A stretch of 64,000 bases of DNA from Parvularculaceae bacterium (GCA_028284065.1 JANQSJ010000010.1:124001-188000), one strand, 5' to 3'; numbered from the stretch's first letter, positions 52,405-62,186 are shown. The notes: generated from the sequence alone by a model not told the origin. Numbers and translations are program-made.

Positions 52405-53061
52405 ATGTTGACAGTGGAAGATGGAAAAGCGCCCTCCCCCCGCGAGCAATCACTCGCGCAGGCGCGACGCGCCAGGATGGAGGCCGCGATCAAGAAGCAC
52501 GATCGTATGCTCGTGCGCTGGTTGACATCGAAATTCCACGATCCGGACAAGGCGAGCGATATTGCGCAATCCGCTTACGTCCGCGCGCTTGACTATGTCG
52601 CAACCACCGACGTCGACAACCCAAAGGCGCTTCTGTTCAAGACCGCCGCCAACCTCGCCGCAAACGAATTTCGCTCATTAAGCCGCGTACGGCGCACAAT
52701 ACACCAAGATGACGCCGACGACGGATTGTCGCTTGTCAATGCGATCGCATGCGATGCGCCGGACCAAGAACGTCAGATGCTCGCGCGTCAGGACTTGCAG
52801 GCGAGCATGCAGGCTATCGAAGCGCTGCCCGAAAAAGTCCGACGCGCGTTCATATTGAACCGCTTCGAGGAAAAATCGTACCGTGAAATTGCGGAGATTA
52901 TGCAGGTTTCGCAAAGCAGCGTCGAAAAATACGTCATCCGCGCGCTTAAATCGCTGCGCGCGGCAGTAAAAGATACTCAGTATAGCGATGACGATGCCGA
53001 CCGGTCCACCAAGGACCACGCCACAAAACAAATAAAAGGAACCGGCGGCGAAGCAGAGTAG
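52405..53061 (+). CDS. FecI-type ECF sigma factor
   Basis: This is a protein of 218 residues. Region 2 is visible at KFHDPDKASDIAQSAYVRALDYV and region 4 at ALPEKVRRAFILNRFEEKSYREIAEIMQVSQSSVEKYVIRAL, the pattern of FecI-group ECF sigma factors. It is followed after 13 bases by a FecR-type regulator and an STN-bearing TonB receptor, the standard surface-signalling triad. ATG at 52405 is chosen; in-frame codons back to 52297 are not family-like. It probably directs transcription of this receptor and perhaps of the divergent one when the ligand binds. Confidence 0.92.
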   Translation: MLTVEDGKAPSPREQSLAQARRARMEAAIKKHDRMLVRWLTSKFHDPDKASDIAQSAYVRALDYVATTDVDNPKALLFKTAANLAANEFRSLSRVRRTIHQDDADDGLSLVNAIACDAPDQERQMLARQDLQASMQAIEALPEKVRRAFILNRFEEKSYREIAEIMQVSQSSVEKYVIRALKSLRAAVKDTQYSDDDADRSTKDHATKQIKGTGGEAE

Positions 53062-53074
53062 CGAGGGCGCTATT

Positions 53075-54070
53075 ATGACGGAGAGACGGATCGACGATCC
53101 GGACGAGGCCGCGATCTATTGGGCCGCGCGAATCATGTCGCAAGACATGTCCGCGGAAGAACAGGCCGCCTATGAAACCTGGCGGTCGGAACCCGGAAAC
53201 GCAGAAGCCGAAGCGCGGCTTGCCGGCGCGGTCGCCCGGATCGACTCGTTTGCGACGGAGCTTCTGGCCAGGAGCTTCGAGGGCGAGTTGTCAGATGCGG
53301 CTGAGGCTTGTTCTCCGCCAGAGGCAAGTCGCAATCCTGTCGTCGCGAGACGTTTCCCAATCGCCGCCAGCATCGCCGTCGCGGCGATTTCAGTGGCGGT
53401 TGCAGTGGGATTCATTAACCGTCCCTCGCCGACGCCGGTTGAAACCTTCGTCACGTTGCGTGGCGAGCAACAACTCGCCGCGCTCGCCGACGGAACCGCG
53501 GTCAATCTGAATTCGGACACGAGCCTCTCGGTCAGTTATGAAGCGACGCGCCGTCTCGCCAGGATGACTAAGGGCGATGCGCATTTTGACGTCGCCAGGG
53601 ATAGCGCGCGTCCTTTCATCGTCGAAACGCCGCATGCGACCGTGTCAGTCACCGGGACTGCATTCACCGTATCCGTTCGAGAGGCAGCATCATCTGTTTA
53701 CGTCACCTCAGGCAGCGTCGTCGCCCGCGGCGATGAAGCGCAAGTGTCGCTGTCGCCTGGAGAAGCGGTCGATATCGACGCGCAGGGCGCACCCTCACCT
53801 GTCGAAGCATTCGATGAGCATATGGTGCTGGCATGGCGGGACGGCGTCGCCCGGTTCCGCGACGAACGTCTTAAAGAAGTCGTATGGGTACTGAATAGGT
53901 ATTTTGATAAGGCGATTGCGTTTGACGCCGTTGAAATCGGCGATCTGCGCGTAACCGGCGAGTTTGACATCCAGGACCAAGCGGCCGCGATCGCTGCAAT
54001 CTCATTGGCGTTCGACCTTGAGGCTGATGAGCGGGGCGATTCGATCGTCTTGCGGAACACGACAGAATGA
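53075..54070 (+). CDS. FecR-family anti-sigma regulator
   Basis: This is a protein of 331 residues. The N-terminal ~60 residues (DEAAIYWAARIMSQDMSAEEQAAYETW) are the cytoplasmic sigma-binding DUF4880 segment. A membrane helix follows near residues 95-111 (AASIAVAAISVAVAVGF), then the periplasmic FecR domain (LADGTAVNLNSDTSLSVSY, ARPFIVETPHATVSVTGTAF) and a C-terminal secretin/STN-binding-like region (VVWVLNRYFDKAIAFD). It transmits receptor occupancy to the sigma factor. It overlaps the receptor gene by 4 bases. Confidence 0.93.
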   Translation: MTERRIDDPDEAAIYWAARIMSQDMSAEEQAAYETWRSEPGNAEAEARLAGAVARIDSFATELLARSFEGELSDAAEACSPPEASRNPVVARRFPIAASIAVAAISVAVAVGFINRPSPTPVETFVTLRGEQQLAALADGTAVNLNSDTSLSVSYEATRRLARMTKGDAHFDVARDSARPFIVETPHATVSVTGTAFTVSVREAASSVYVTSGSVVARGDEAQVSLSPGEAVDIDAQGAPSPVEAFDEHMVLAWRDGVARFRDERLKEVVWVLNRYFDKAIAFDAVEIGDLRVTGEFDIQDQAAAIAAISLAFDLEADERGDSIVLRNTTE

Positions 54071-57000
54071 AGACTCGCGCGCTATTCCTTTCGGGGTGGT
54101 GCGCCCTGACCTTACCCTGCGAGGCGGCGCATGCGGGCGAGACTCCCGCATCTGACGCTGCGGACCGTTTAGCCTACGCCGACAATATCGCGCCGGCGGC
54201 GACCGTTGCGGTAATCGCTGCGGACGTAGACGACTATCTGCGCTCTGCCGGAGCGGAAGCAGGCGTTTCGTTCATCTTTGATAGCTCTCTGACGAAGGGT
54301 AGGATCGTAGTGCCGCCCTCTGCGAGCCCTACCGCATCGACGATAGAGAAGACCCTTGGGTTCGCGGGACTGACCCTGCACAGGGTCGGCGCGACGACCT
54401 ATGTAGTGAAGGAGCTTCCCGCCGCCCTGCTCGCAGCGGCGTCGCCGTCAAGCGCCGGGTCCTCGTCGCCAAGACTGCCGGACGTGATCCTGGTCACCGG
54501 CGCAATGATCGCGAGCGCGGCTAATCTCCCGTCCGGCGTTAGCAGCGCGCTCGATCGGCAGGCGCTGGATACGTTGAATGAGACGACGGTCGAGCGCGTA
54601 ATATTCAGCCTCCCGCAAACCCTATCCTCAATCACGTCAAACAACACCGCGCTCTTCGGCGCAGTCGCTGGAATTAATTTCGCCGACCTCCGCGGCATCG
54701 GTTCGCAGCGCACAGGCGTCTTCGTTGACGGGCATGAGGCAACGCTTACCTATGCAGGGAACGGCGAACTCGCAGGCTATGACCTCAACGCCATCCCCGA
54801 ACCATTCCTTGAACGGATTGAGTTGGAAACCGGTCCCGCTGCGGCGAGACGAAATCCACGCGCCGTCGCAGGCGCAATCAACTTCGTCTTGCGAAAGCCG
54901 CGCGACGGCTTCGAAGCGGGCGTAAGAGCCGGGATGTCGCAGCAGGGCGACGCGGAAGAGGTCTCGGTCTACGGGCTGGGCGGCGTTTCCTTTGCGCAGG
55001 GCGCAGGAGGGCTGACATTCGGCGCGGCCCTGACGACGCTGCAGGGCCTTGTGGGCGCGGACCGCAACGTCACGGCGACGCCCTATGGCTATTCGCCCGA
55101 CGGCGATTTTCTGCCAAATTTCGGCAATTCATACTTTTCCTCAGCCCCTGTCGTGTCGGGCGTGCTGCTCGACAATGACCAAGTCGCCTGGCTCTCCCTT
55201 CAGGACAGGCTTGAGATCTCCCAAGCGGGCGGCCTCGACGACGACGGGGACGGCATCTCTGAACTTTACAATTGGTCGTCGGAACTGAATACGATATTGC
55301 CGCAAGAACGCGGCTACGCCTACGCAAGCGCGGAGTACGCGCCGACTTCGAGGCTCACGCTCGCAGCCAGCGTCCGCGCCGCAAATGTCCGGACCGACAT
55401 TAACCTCGCCCCATTGCCGACATCCCTCGGCCGCGGCGGAGACCCGTTGTTCGGAGACGCGACCCTGGTCGACCTCTCCGCACCGGCCACGCCAGCCTTC
55501 ATTCGAGACAGAATCAGGTCCGATTTCGGTCAATCGGCGCAGGCGCTCATTGTCAATCGCCGCTTCGTCGAACTGGGTCCCCGCCGTAGCGAGGTGGACA
55601 GAACATTTTTGGACACAGTTCTGGGGGCGGAATATGAGTGGGATAACGCCGGCCATCTCAGCGCCCATTACCGCTACGGAAGCAGCGCGGCGCAGCAGAC
55701 AGTGTATGATCACGTCGACCGCGAGAGGCTCAATGTCGCCGTCAGTCCGCAGGCCTGCCAGGCGACGCCCGGTTGCGAGCCCATTGATATTCTCTCGCGC
55801 CAGGCCTTGTCCGCCGACGCTGCGGATTTCATTCGATCAACGCCCTTCAGCCGCAATCTGCGGCTGGCGGAGCATGAAGTCAGCCTGCACTGGAACAATT
55901 CTCCCCTCACCGCTCCGACCGGCGACCTCGACCTTTCCGCCGGCATCGAAGCGACGCGTACGCTGCTGAGCGATGAGACGGAGAATATCGTCCGTGGCGG
56001 AATTGTTGGACAACCCCTCTTCAACAACTTCGACGCAAAGGTTGATGCGATCGACGTAGTCGCCGGGCTTGGCGGGAATCTGGATGCGCTTGGCGCGCTG
56101 CCGGGGCGGACGCTCTTTACGGTCGACGCGCGCGCGACCTTTTCGCCTCAACACGACACAGCCCATAACATCGAGCTGGGGCTGATGTGGCGGCCTTGGC
56201 GGAACCTAGAGTTCTTTTCGCGGTTGCACCTTGGCGAACGCCCGCCGACTATTTCCGAACTCTTCTATGTCGACGCCTCGGAGTACTTCTTTACGGCCGA
56301 CCCTTGCGCAGCGGGCGACGCCAAATCCTCCGCCATCGTCGCGGAAAATTGTCTTTCGTCGCCCCCGCTCGGCGCAGGCGGGGCGGCCCTTAGCCCCGGG
56401 CTCGCATTGCGAACGGACTATGGCAATCCAAATCTCTCAAACGAAGAGGCTCGGACGCTCGTATACGGATTCTCTTATGGCGAAGACATAGACCGTCCGT
56501 GGGGGAATGTTGAACTTTCGCTCGACTTCGCTTGGCTTGATTACACCCTTGAGCAGGAGATCTCCATTGATACAGACTACCTGAACGCCTGTTACGCATC
56601 CGCCGGGTTTTCCAATCGAAATTGCGGTGAGAACCCCCTGACCGGAGCGCCTCTCATTGCCCGCGATCCGATCACCGGCCAGCTCGTCCGTACCGATATC
56701 ATGCTGTTCAATGGCGGCTCCTTCGGTTGGCGCGGCGCGGATGCCGAGCTCAACCTCTTGTTTGAGCCGGCTTCGCAGCGCCTGATCGACCAGTTCATCG
56801 CCAGCATTGCGCATACGTATACTGATCGCGTGGTGAGCGCTCAAATTAATCGCCCAGTATCCTATCTACAGGGATTACCCGCCTATCCCCGTCAGCGGAC
56901 GCTGCTGACGCTCGGGGTCAAGCGTGGCGAATGGGAGGTGATAAGCGTAGTCAACCGGCGCGGCGCAGTTGAGGTTGACCGATCGCGTCGGCCGGAAACG

Positions 57001-57198
57001 CAAGTCGGCGCCTTCACTTACGCCGATATCACCGTGGGACGGACGATAGGCGACCACGCCGATCTTCGGTTTTCCGTCGAGAATCTGACGGATCTTGAGC
57101 CGCCGATCGTCGCAGGCAATCAGGTGAGCAATACGTTTCCGGAATTTTACGACCTTATCGGGCGACGCTTCTCACTGTCGATACGCCTCGCATTTTGA
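54067..57198 (+). CDS. TonB-dependent receptor/transducer with STN domain
   Basis: This protein has 1043 residues. A signal peptide ends AHAGE; an STN (secretin/TonB short N-terminal) domain spans about 55-118 (VSFIFDSSLTKGRIVVPP, GFAGLTLHRVGATTYVVKE). The plug includes VILVTGA, LRGIGSQRTGVFVDG and ERIELETGPAAARRNPRAVAGAINFV, where the usual YGSDA is replaced by ARRNPRA. The barrel ends in Phe (RRFSLSIRLAF). A DDDGDGISE loop may bind calcium. The STN domain makes it the signal-transducing receptor of the sigma/FecR pair upstream; the ligand is unknown. Confidence 0.92.
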   Translation: MKTRALFLSGWCALTLPCEAAHAGETPASDAADRLAYADNIAPAATVAVIAADVDDYLRSAGAEAGVSFIFDSSLTKGRIVVPPSASPTASTIEKTLGFAGLTLHRVGATTYVVKELPAALLAAASPSSAGSSSPRLPDVILVTGAMIASAANLPSGVSSALDRQALDTLNETTVERVIFSLPQTLSSITSNNTALFGAVAGINFADLRGIGSQRTGVFVDGHEATLTYAGNGELAGYDLNAIPEPFLERIELETGPAAARRNPRAVAGAINFVLRKPRDGFEAGVRAGMSQQGDAEEVSVYGLGGVSFAQGAGGLTFGAALTTLQGLVGADRNVTATPYGYSPDGDFLPNFGNSYFSSAPVVSGVLLDNDQVAWLSLQDRLEISQAGGLDDDGDGISELYNWSSELNTILPQERGYAYASAEYAPTSRLTLAASVRAANVRTDINLAPLPTSLGRGGDPLFGDATLVDLSAPATPAFIRDRIRSDFGQSAQALIVNRRFVELGPRRSEVDRTFLDTVLGAEYEWDNAGHLSAHYRYGSSAAQQTVYDHVDRERLNVAVSPQACQATPGCEPIDILSRQALSADAADFIRSTPFSRNLRLAEHEVSLHWNNSPLTAPTGDLDLSAGIEATRTLLSDETENIVRGGIVGQPLFNNFDAKVDAIDVVAGLGGNLDALGALPGRTLFTVDARATFSPQHDTAHNIELGLMWRPWRNLEFFSRLHLGERPPTISELFYVDASEYFFTADPCAAGDAKSSAIVAENCLSSPPLGAGGAALSPGLALRTDYGNPNLSNEEARTLVYGFSYGEDIDRPWGNVELSLDFAWLDYTLEQEISIDTDYLNACYASAGFSNRNCGENPLTGAPLIARDPITGQLVRTDIMLFNGGSFGWRGADAELNLLFEPASQRLIDQFIASIAHTYTDRVVSAQINRPVSYLQGLPAYPRQRTLLTLGVKRGEWEVISVVNRRGAVEVDRSRRPETQVGAFTYADITVGRTIGDHADLRFSVENLTDLEPPIVAGNQVSNTFPEFYDLIGRRFSLSIRLAF

Positions 57199-57396
57199 GA
57201 GTCAGGCGAAGCCGCGTTCACTTAAGGCGCCCGGTGGCCGCAGATCTCCTTTTTGTCGCGCGTTGCTTCGCTCAGCACGCATGCAATCGCGCGCTGCCCC
57301 TTTCGGAGTGCATTCGCCCGTTGAGCGCGGCCTAACGCCTCCGCACGGCGTCGACTATCTTGCAATCGCTGCTTAACGCCATGGGAGACGCTCGCC

Positions 57397-57499
57397 GAGA
57401 CGGATGATCTTGTGGTCTGATCTTGCGGTTTGCGACTTGGCTGAGAACCCAGGTCACCCACGCCTGCGGATCGACTCTATTTGTCTTGGCGGTATCGAT
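57397..57499 (-). mobile_element. IS66-family transposase C-terminal scar
   Basis: The minus strand reads IDTAKTNRVDPQAWVTWVL, closely like the conserved TAK.N.VDPQAWLADVL end of IS66 TnpC transposases. The expected LPWNWK terminus is missing and no frame continues upstream, so this is a short remnant in the 393-base gap 57199-57591, which otherwise holds no gene. Confidence 0.65.
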
Positions 57500-57523
57500 C
57501 GATACAACGGGCCTCAATGAAAA

Positions 57524-57549
57524 AAGGGCGTCTCTGCTGAGCCGCCCTT
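57524..57549 (-). terminator. Rho-independent terminator of the lipoprotein-methyltransferase operon
   Basis: The stem AAGGGCG / CGCCCTT is followed on the minus strand by a T-run (CCCTTTTTTCATT), 42 bases after the stop of the 57592 gene. It probably ends the whole minus-strand pnt operon. Confidence 0.75.
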
Positions 57550-57591
57550 CTTATTCTCGAATTGTCGCCGTCGGCGTGGACCGCCTCCGCG

Positions 57592-58566
57592 TCAGGCGGG
57601 CTTGCGGAACTTCAGCGTCATGCGATCGCTCTCGCCGATCGCCTGCATCTCGGCGCGCAATTCCGGATCATCACGGCTGGTGCCGAGCGACGGGGGCAGG
57701 CGCCACACCATATCCTCATTGGTCGGAACATCCTTGGGATTGGCGTTTACCTCCGACGTATCCACCAATTCAAAGCCCGCAGCCTCGAACGCTGCGACGA
57801 CCTGGCTCTGTTTAAGATATCCCTTGTCGCCCTCGGCCCAGACGTCGTCATTGCCCTCCGGGCCCCGATGCTGAACAACGCCGACAATTCCGCCGGGCTT
57901 CAGCACATCCATCGTCTCCTTCAGCGCCTTGGTGCGGAACTCACCTTCTTCCTCAAAACGGTTTAGGTGATGGAAAGAGCGAATGAACAGGACCGCGTCG
58001 GCCGTCCCCTTCATCTCCTCAGGTAGCTCGTCAAACTGAAACGCCGCCACCGACGCGCCGCCATCGACCCAGCCAGCCGCCTGTTCGACCCAAGTCGTCG
58101 TCCAGGTCTTCTTGCCTTCGAGGAATTCCTCGTCAGCGAAACCGCCGAAGAGGGGCCACATTTCCCTGGAATAGTCGGCTCCTATGACTTTCCCATCAGG
58201 GCCGAGATACGAAATCAGCATTTTAGAATACCAGCCGCCGCCTGGCAGCGTGTCGACGACCGTCATGCCCTCGTCGACGCCCAAAAAGCCGAGCGTCTCT
58301 TTCGGATGACGATATTGATCCCGCGCCGCATCTTCTCCCCGCGCAGGGTCCGCAATGACAGCGTCAATGTCGCCGGCGTGCGCGGCGAGCTTGGCGGGCT
58401 CTTCGTCGATGGCGGCTTCTTCCTCAGCCGCCGGCTCTTCGTCGCTTGCCTCGACTGCCTCTTCAGCCGCAGGCGCGGCCGTCTCAGCGGCTGACGTCGT
58501 CTCCTCGCCGCCCCCGCACGCGACAAGCGCCACCGCGCCGACGCCACCTAGAAGAATATTTCTCAT
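57592..58566 (-). CDS. Predicted lipoprotein with class I methyltransferase fold
   Basis: This is a protein of 324 residues. The lipobox ALVAC places the lipidated Cys at residue 17, followed by an Ala/Glu-rich linker (~20-60). The domain reads TVVDTLPGGGWYSKML (motif I position), VIGADYSREM, DAVLFIRSFHHLNRF and VLKPGGIVGVVQHRG, matching a methyltransferase fold. Export would remove it from SAM, so it may act differently or bind another ligand; motif I GxGxG is replaced by PGGGWYS. ATG 58566 has a GGAGAGGA site. It is the last gene of the pnt group, before a terminator. Confidence 0.8.
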   Translation of the reverse strand: MRNILLGGVGAVALVACGGGEETTSAAETAAPAAEEAVEASDEEPAAEEEAAIDEEPAKLAAHAGDIDAVIADPARGEDAARDQYRHPKETLGFLGVDEGMTVVDTLPGGGWYSKMLISYLGPDGKVIGADYSREMWPLFGGFADEEFLEGKKTWTTTWVEQAAGWVDGGASVAAFQFDELPEEMKGTADAVLFIRSFHHLNRFEEEGEFRTKALKETMDVLKPGGIVGVVQHRGPEGNDDVWAEGDKGYLKQSQVVAAFEAAGFELVDTSEVNANPKDVPTNEDMVWRLPPSLGTSRDDPELRAEMQAIGESDRMTLKFRKPA

Positions 58567-58640
58567 GGGTCCTCTCCAGTTGCATGCCCTGCGGCAGCCG
58601 TCGAATGCGGCGGCGGCCGACAACCCCAGATCGTCGGACC

Positions 58641-60044
58641 TCAGTTAAGGCCCTTGACGACCTCTTCGCACATCTTCTTCGCGTCGCCGAATAACATCAT
58701 CGTATTGTCGCGGAAGAAGAGCTCGTTCTGCACGCCGGCGTAGCCGGACGCCATCGATCGCTTCACGAAAAGCACCGTGCCGGCGTTTTCAACGTCAAGG
58801 ATCGGCATCCCATAGATCGGCGATTGCGGGTCGGTCTTAGCCGACGGGTTGGTCACGTCATTCGCGCCGATGACAAAAGCGACATCGGCGGTGCGGAACT
58901 CCGAATTTATATCCTCAAGCTCAAATACTTCGTCATAGGGCACTTGGGCCTCGGCGAGTAGGACGTTCATGTGGCCGGGCATTCGGCCAGCCACAGGGTG
59001 GATGGCGTACTTCACCTCGACCCCTTCGCCCTTCAGCGTATCCGCCATTTCCTTCAACGCATGCTGCGCCTGAGCGACCGCCATGCCGTATCCGGGCACG
59101 ACGATAACTTTGCCGGCATTCTTCATGATGAAGGCGGCGTCGTCGGCCGAGCCCTGCTTGACGGGCCGTTCCTCGGCCGCACCAGCGCCCGCAGCAGCAT
59201 CCTCGCCGCCGAAGCCCCCGAGAATGACCGACACGAAGGAGCGGTTCATCCCCTTGCACATGATGTAGGACAGGATCGCGCCCGACGCTCCCACAAGCGC
59301 GCCTGTGATGATGAGCGCCATATTCTGCAGGGTGAAGCCGATGCCCGCCGCAGCCCAGCCCGAATAGCTGTTCAGCATGGAGACGACCACCGGCATGTCG
59401 GCGCCGCCGATTGGGATGATGATGAGGAAACCGAGGGCGAAGGCGGCGAGCGTCAGGAACAGAAACACGGTCGTAGACTGCGCGCCGGTCATCAAGAGGA
59501 GGATCGACAGCAGGATCGCCGCGCCGATCCCCAGATTTATCGCATGCCGCGACGGCAGGATAATGGGCTTGCCCGACATGCGCCCGTCCAGCTTCGCGAA
59601 GGCGATGACGGAGCCGGAGAAGGTGATCGCCCCGATCGCCGCGCCCAATGACATTTCGAGGATCGAGCCGGCGTGGATATGCCCCGGCTCGCCGACGTCA
59701 AACGCACGAGGGGCGAGAAACGCGGCCCAGGCGATAAAGACCGCCGCGAGGCCAACCAGGCTGTGGAACGCCGCGACAAGCTGCGGCATCGCCGTCATTG
59801 GCACATTACGCGCGATATAAGCGCCGGGCGCAGCGCCCGCCGCAACGGCGATAAGGATCAGAACCCAATTTCCAAAGCCCTTGTCCTCAAGCACAAAGAG
59901 CGTCGTCAGAACGGCGATCCCCATGCCGATCATGCCGAAACGGTTGCCGTCGCGCGCGGTCTCCGGCGAGGACAAACCCCTCAGCGCCAGGATGAAAAGG
60001 ACGCCGGCCGCGATATAGAGAAGCGCAGGTAGATTGGTCGCCAT
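58641..60044 (-). CDS. pntB: NAD(P) transhydrogenase subunit beta
   Basis: This is a protein of 467 residues. The N-terminal half has about eight to nine membrane helices. The C-terminal ~180 residues form the NADP-binding domain III: VPGYGMAVAQAQH, HPVAGRMPGHMNVLLAEA, VIGANDVTNPSA and KRSMASGYAGV. Together with PntAA and PntAB it couples proton entry to hydride transfer from NADH to NADP. The three-gene arrangement is like Rhodospirillum rubrum, not the two-gene E. coli one. It lies 9 bases after pntAB. Confidence 0.96.
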   Translation of the reverse strand: MATNLPALLYIAAGVLFILALRGLSSPETARDGNRFGMIGMGIAVLTTLFVLEDKGFGNWVLILIAVAAGAAPGAYIARNVPMTAMPQLVAAFHSLVGLAAVFIAWAAFLAPRAFDVGEPGHIHAGSILEMSLGAAIGAITFSGSVIAFAKLDGRMSGKPIILPSRHAINLGIGAAILLSILLLMTGAQSTTVFLFLTLAAFALGFLIIIPIGGADMPVVVSMLNSYSGWAAAGIGFTLQNMALIITGALVGASGAILSYIMCKGMNRSFVSVILGGFGGEDAAAGAGAAEERPVKQGSADDAAFIMKNAGKVIVVPGYGMAVAQAQHALKEMADTLKGEGVEVKYAIHPVAGRMPGHMNVLLAEAQVPYDEVFELEDINSEFRTADVAFVIGANDVTNPSAKTDPQSPIYGMPILDVENAGTVLFVKRSMASGYAGVQNELFFRDNTMMLFGDAKKMCEEVVKGLN

Positions 60045-60053
60045 GATCGCCGC

Positions 60054-60515
60054 CTATCGCTCTTTTTTCTTGTACATTTCGAGCATGCGCTGGGTGACCA
60101 TGAAGCCCCCGACGATATTCACGCTCGCCAGCGCCACGGCGATGAAGCCGAACGCTTTCGGCCACATCCCCGCAGCCGACTGGGTGAGGTCCGCGCCGAG
60201 CGCAATAAGCGCGCCGACGACGACCACGGAGGAAATCGCGTTGGTGACGGACATCAGCGGCGTATGCAGCGCTGGCGTCACCGACCAGACGACGTAGTAG
60301 CCAACGAAGATCGCAAGCACAAAGATGCCGAGGAGATAAACGATCTCCGAAGGCGAATTCAGAAGGTCCGCATACCCCATCAGGCCTTCCGATATCTCGC
60401 GGGCCTGCGCGGCGGCTTCCGCCGCGCCGCTCGCCGCTTCGTCCGCCGTGCGGGCGAGCTCCTCGGCGGTTCGGGCCGCCTCCTCCGCGGCGTCGCGGTC
60501 CTGTCGTTCAGCCAT
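60054..60515 (-). CDS. pntAB: NAD(P) transhydrogenase subunit alpha, membrane part (PntAB)
   Basis: This is a protein of about 153 residues. Three to four membrane helices follow residue 60 ([41 protein letters not shown]). The first ~45 residues are an Ala/Glu/Arg-rich helix with heptad character ([18 protein letters not shown]), longer than in usual PntAB, perhaps a coiled coil holding PntAA. The start at 60515 overlaps pntAA by 8 bases; ATG 60527 is possible. Confidence 0.92.
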   Translation of the reverse strand: MAERQDRDAAEEAARTAEELARTADEAASGAAEAAAQAREISEGLMGYADLLNSPSEIVYLLGIFVLAIFVGYYVVWSVTPALHTPLMSVTNAISSVVVVGALIALGADLTQSAAGMWPKAFGFIAVALASVNIVGGFMVTQRMLEMYKKKER

Positions 60516-61749
60516 GCGCTTCCCCATTGGCTTGATCTTCGGCACCGTCGGCGTTCGGCGCGCTTGCGTCGGCCCCGTCGTCATCTGACGCGGCGCCGTT
60601 ACCGGTCGCGGATGGCGCCTCGCCGCCGAAGAGCGGATGAATGATGGCGCCGTCACGCGTCAGAGCGACGCCCTTGATGATGTCGTCCTCCCAGTCCGAC
60701 GGGAACGCGCCGGCGTCCTTGTCGAAGAAGGTCGAGACGAAATTGTAGACATTGCGCGCATAGAGAGCCGAGGCGTCGGCCGGCAGCCGGCCCGGCACAT
60801 TGCGGTGGCCGATGATTGTGACGCCGTCGACCTCGACCGTTTCGCCCGCCTTTGTCAGCTCCACATTGCCGCCCTGCTCGGAGGCAAGGTCGACGATCAC
60901 CGAGCCCGGCGCCATTGCGCGCACCATGTCGGCGGTGACGAGCTTCGGCGCAGGCCGGCCCGGGATAAGCGCCGTCGTGATGACCATGTCCTGTTTTTTG
61001 ATGTGCTCGGCGACGAATTCAGCCTGGCGAGCCTTGAAGTCGTCGGACATCTCCTTGGCGTAACCGCCTTCAGTTTCAGCCTCTTTCATCGCCTCTTCGT
61101 CCACCGTGACAAAGCTCGCGCCGAGGCTTTCCACCTGCTCCTTCGCCGCGTAGCGCACGTCAGTGGCGGAAACGACCGCGCCAAGGCGGCGCGCCGTGGC
61201 GATCGCCTGAAGGCCTGCGACGCCAGCGCCCATGACGAATACCTTCGCCGGCGCGACCGTGCCCGCGGCGGTCATCATCATCGGCATCGCGCTGCCATGG
61301 GCGGCGGCGGCGTCGATCACCGCCTTATAGCCGGCGAGGTTCGACTGTGAGGAGAGGACGTCCATCGACTGGGCGCGGGTGATGCGCGGCATCAGGTCCA
61401 TGGCGAACAGGTCGACGCCGGCGGACGCGGCGGCCTCAAGAAGTTTTTCATTGCCGTGCGGCGAGACGATCGAAATCACTCGCTGCCCTTTCGAAAGGCC
61501 TCGCATCTCCTCAACTTTAGGCGCGCGCACCTTGAGGATGAGATCGGCGCCTTTGGCGGCCTTATCCGCGGACTGAGCCACCGTGGCCCCGATCGCTTCG
61601 TAGTCTGCATCAGCCATCGACGCGCCAGCCCCGGCCCCGGCCTCGACGGCTACGTCGGCGCCAAGCGAAATGAACTTCTTCACCGTCTCGGGCGTCGCGG
61701 CGGCCCGCGTCTCTCCCGGCTCGGTCTCTCGCATTACAGCGATTTTCAT
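60508..61749 (-). CDS. pntAA: Re/Si-specific NAD(P) transhydrogenase subunit alpha (PntAA)
   Basis: This is a protein of 413 residues. It begins [15 protein letters not shown], like alanine dehydrogenase/PntAA, with the NAD-binding motif [24 protein letters not shown] and the RQAEF loop. The ~40 C-terminal residues are acidic and Ala/Asp-rich, a linker to the membrane part. A GAGGAGG site lies just before ATG 61749. It is the soluble NAD(H)-binding domain I of the proton-pumping transhydrogenase. Confidence 0.96.
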   Translation of the reverse strand: MKIAVMRETEPGETRAAATPETVKKFISLGADVAVEAGAGAGASMADADYEAIGATVAQSADKAAKGADLILKVRAPKVEEMRGLSKGQRVISIVSPHGNEKLLEAAASAGVDLFAMDLMPRITRAQSMDVLSSQSNLAGYKAVIDAAAAHGSAMPMMMTAAGTVAPAKVFVMGAGVAGLQAIATARRLGAVVSATDVRYAAKEQVESLGASFVTVDEEAMKEAETEGGYAKEMSDDFKARQAEFVAEHIKKQDMVITTALIPGRPAPKLVTADMVRAMAPGSVIVDLASEQGGNVELTKAGETVEVDGVTIIGHRNVPGRLPADASALYARNVYNFVSTFFDKDAGAFPSDWEDDIIKGVALTRDGAIIHPLFGGEAPSATGNGAASDDDGADASAPNADGAEDQANGEAHG

Positions 61750-61872
61750 CGCGTCCTCCTCGACCCAGCCGCCAGGGCGGCGATCCTACGCCGTCAGCGG
61801 CCGGTTTTCATTGGGCGCGCGCATCCACGCATCGCCAGCGCGCGATTTTCTCGTCGGTTCAACCCTTACGGG

Positions 61873-62097
61873 TCAGTGTGAGAAAAAGGCCTTCACCACG
61901 AAAAAAACGAACAGATAAGTGATGACGCCAGCCACGACGGCGATGATCCAATGATTGGCGAGCACCAAATTGGTGAAGAACATCGTCAGCGCCATTGCGA
62001 AAGGCACGCCGACCTCGCTGGAGAAACGCATCACCGACTTATAGGTCTGACGGTTCGCCTCGGCGTCTGCGCTGCGATCGCCCGTCTCTTCCGCCAT
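61873..62097 (-). CDS. Small membrane protein, aa3-type oxidase subunit IV-like
   Basis: This is a protein of 74 residues with a polar N-terminus and two hydrophobic stretches (FAMALTMFFTNLVLA and IIAVVAGVITYLFVFFVVKAFF). Short peptides of this kind next to pntAA in alphaproteobacteria are annotated as aa3-type cytochrome c oxidase subunit IV; QTYKSVMRFSS resembles the family's start. A GAGAGGA site precedes the ATG. An unknown small transhydrogenase-associated protein is the alternative. Confidence 0.6.
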   Translation of the reverse strand: MAEETGDRSADAEANRQTYKSVMRFSSEVGVPFAMALTMFFTNLVLANHWIIAVVAGVITYLFVFFVVKAFFSH

Positions 62098-62186
62098 GTC
62101 GTCCTCTCATGCTGGTTCGCGACGCGCGCTGATTGGCGCGTTTTTGGCTGAAATCACAACCGCCGGCAAGGGCCCTCAGCAAGGCC

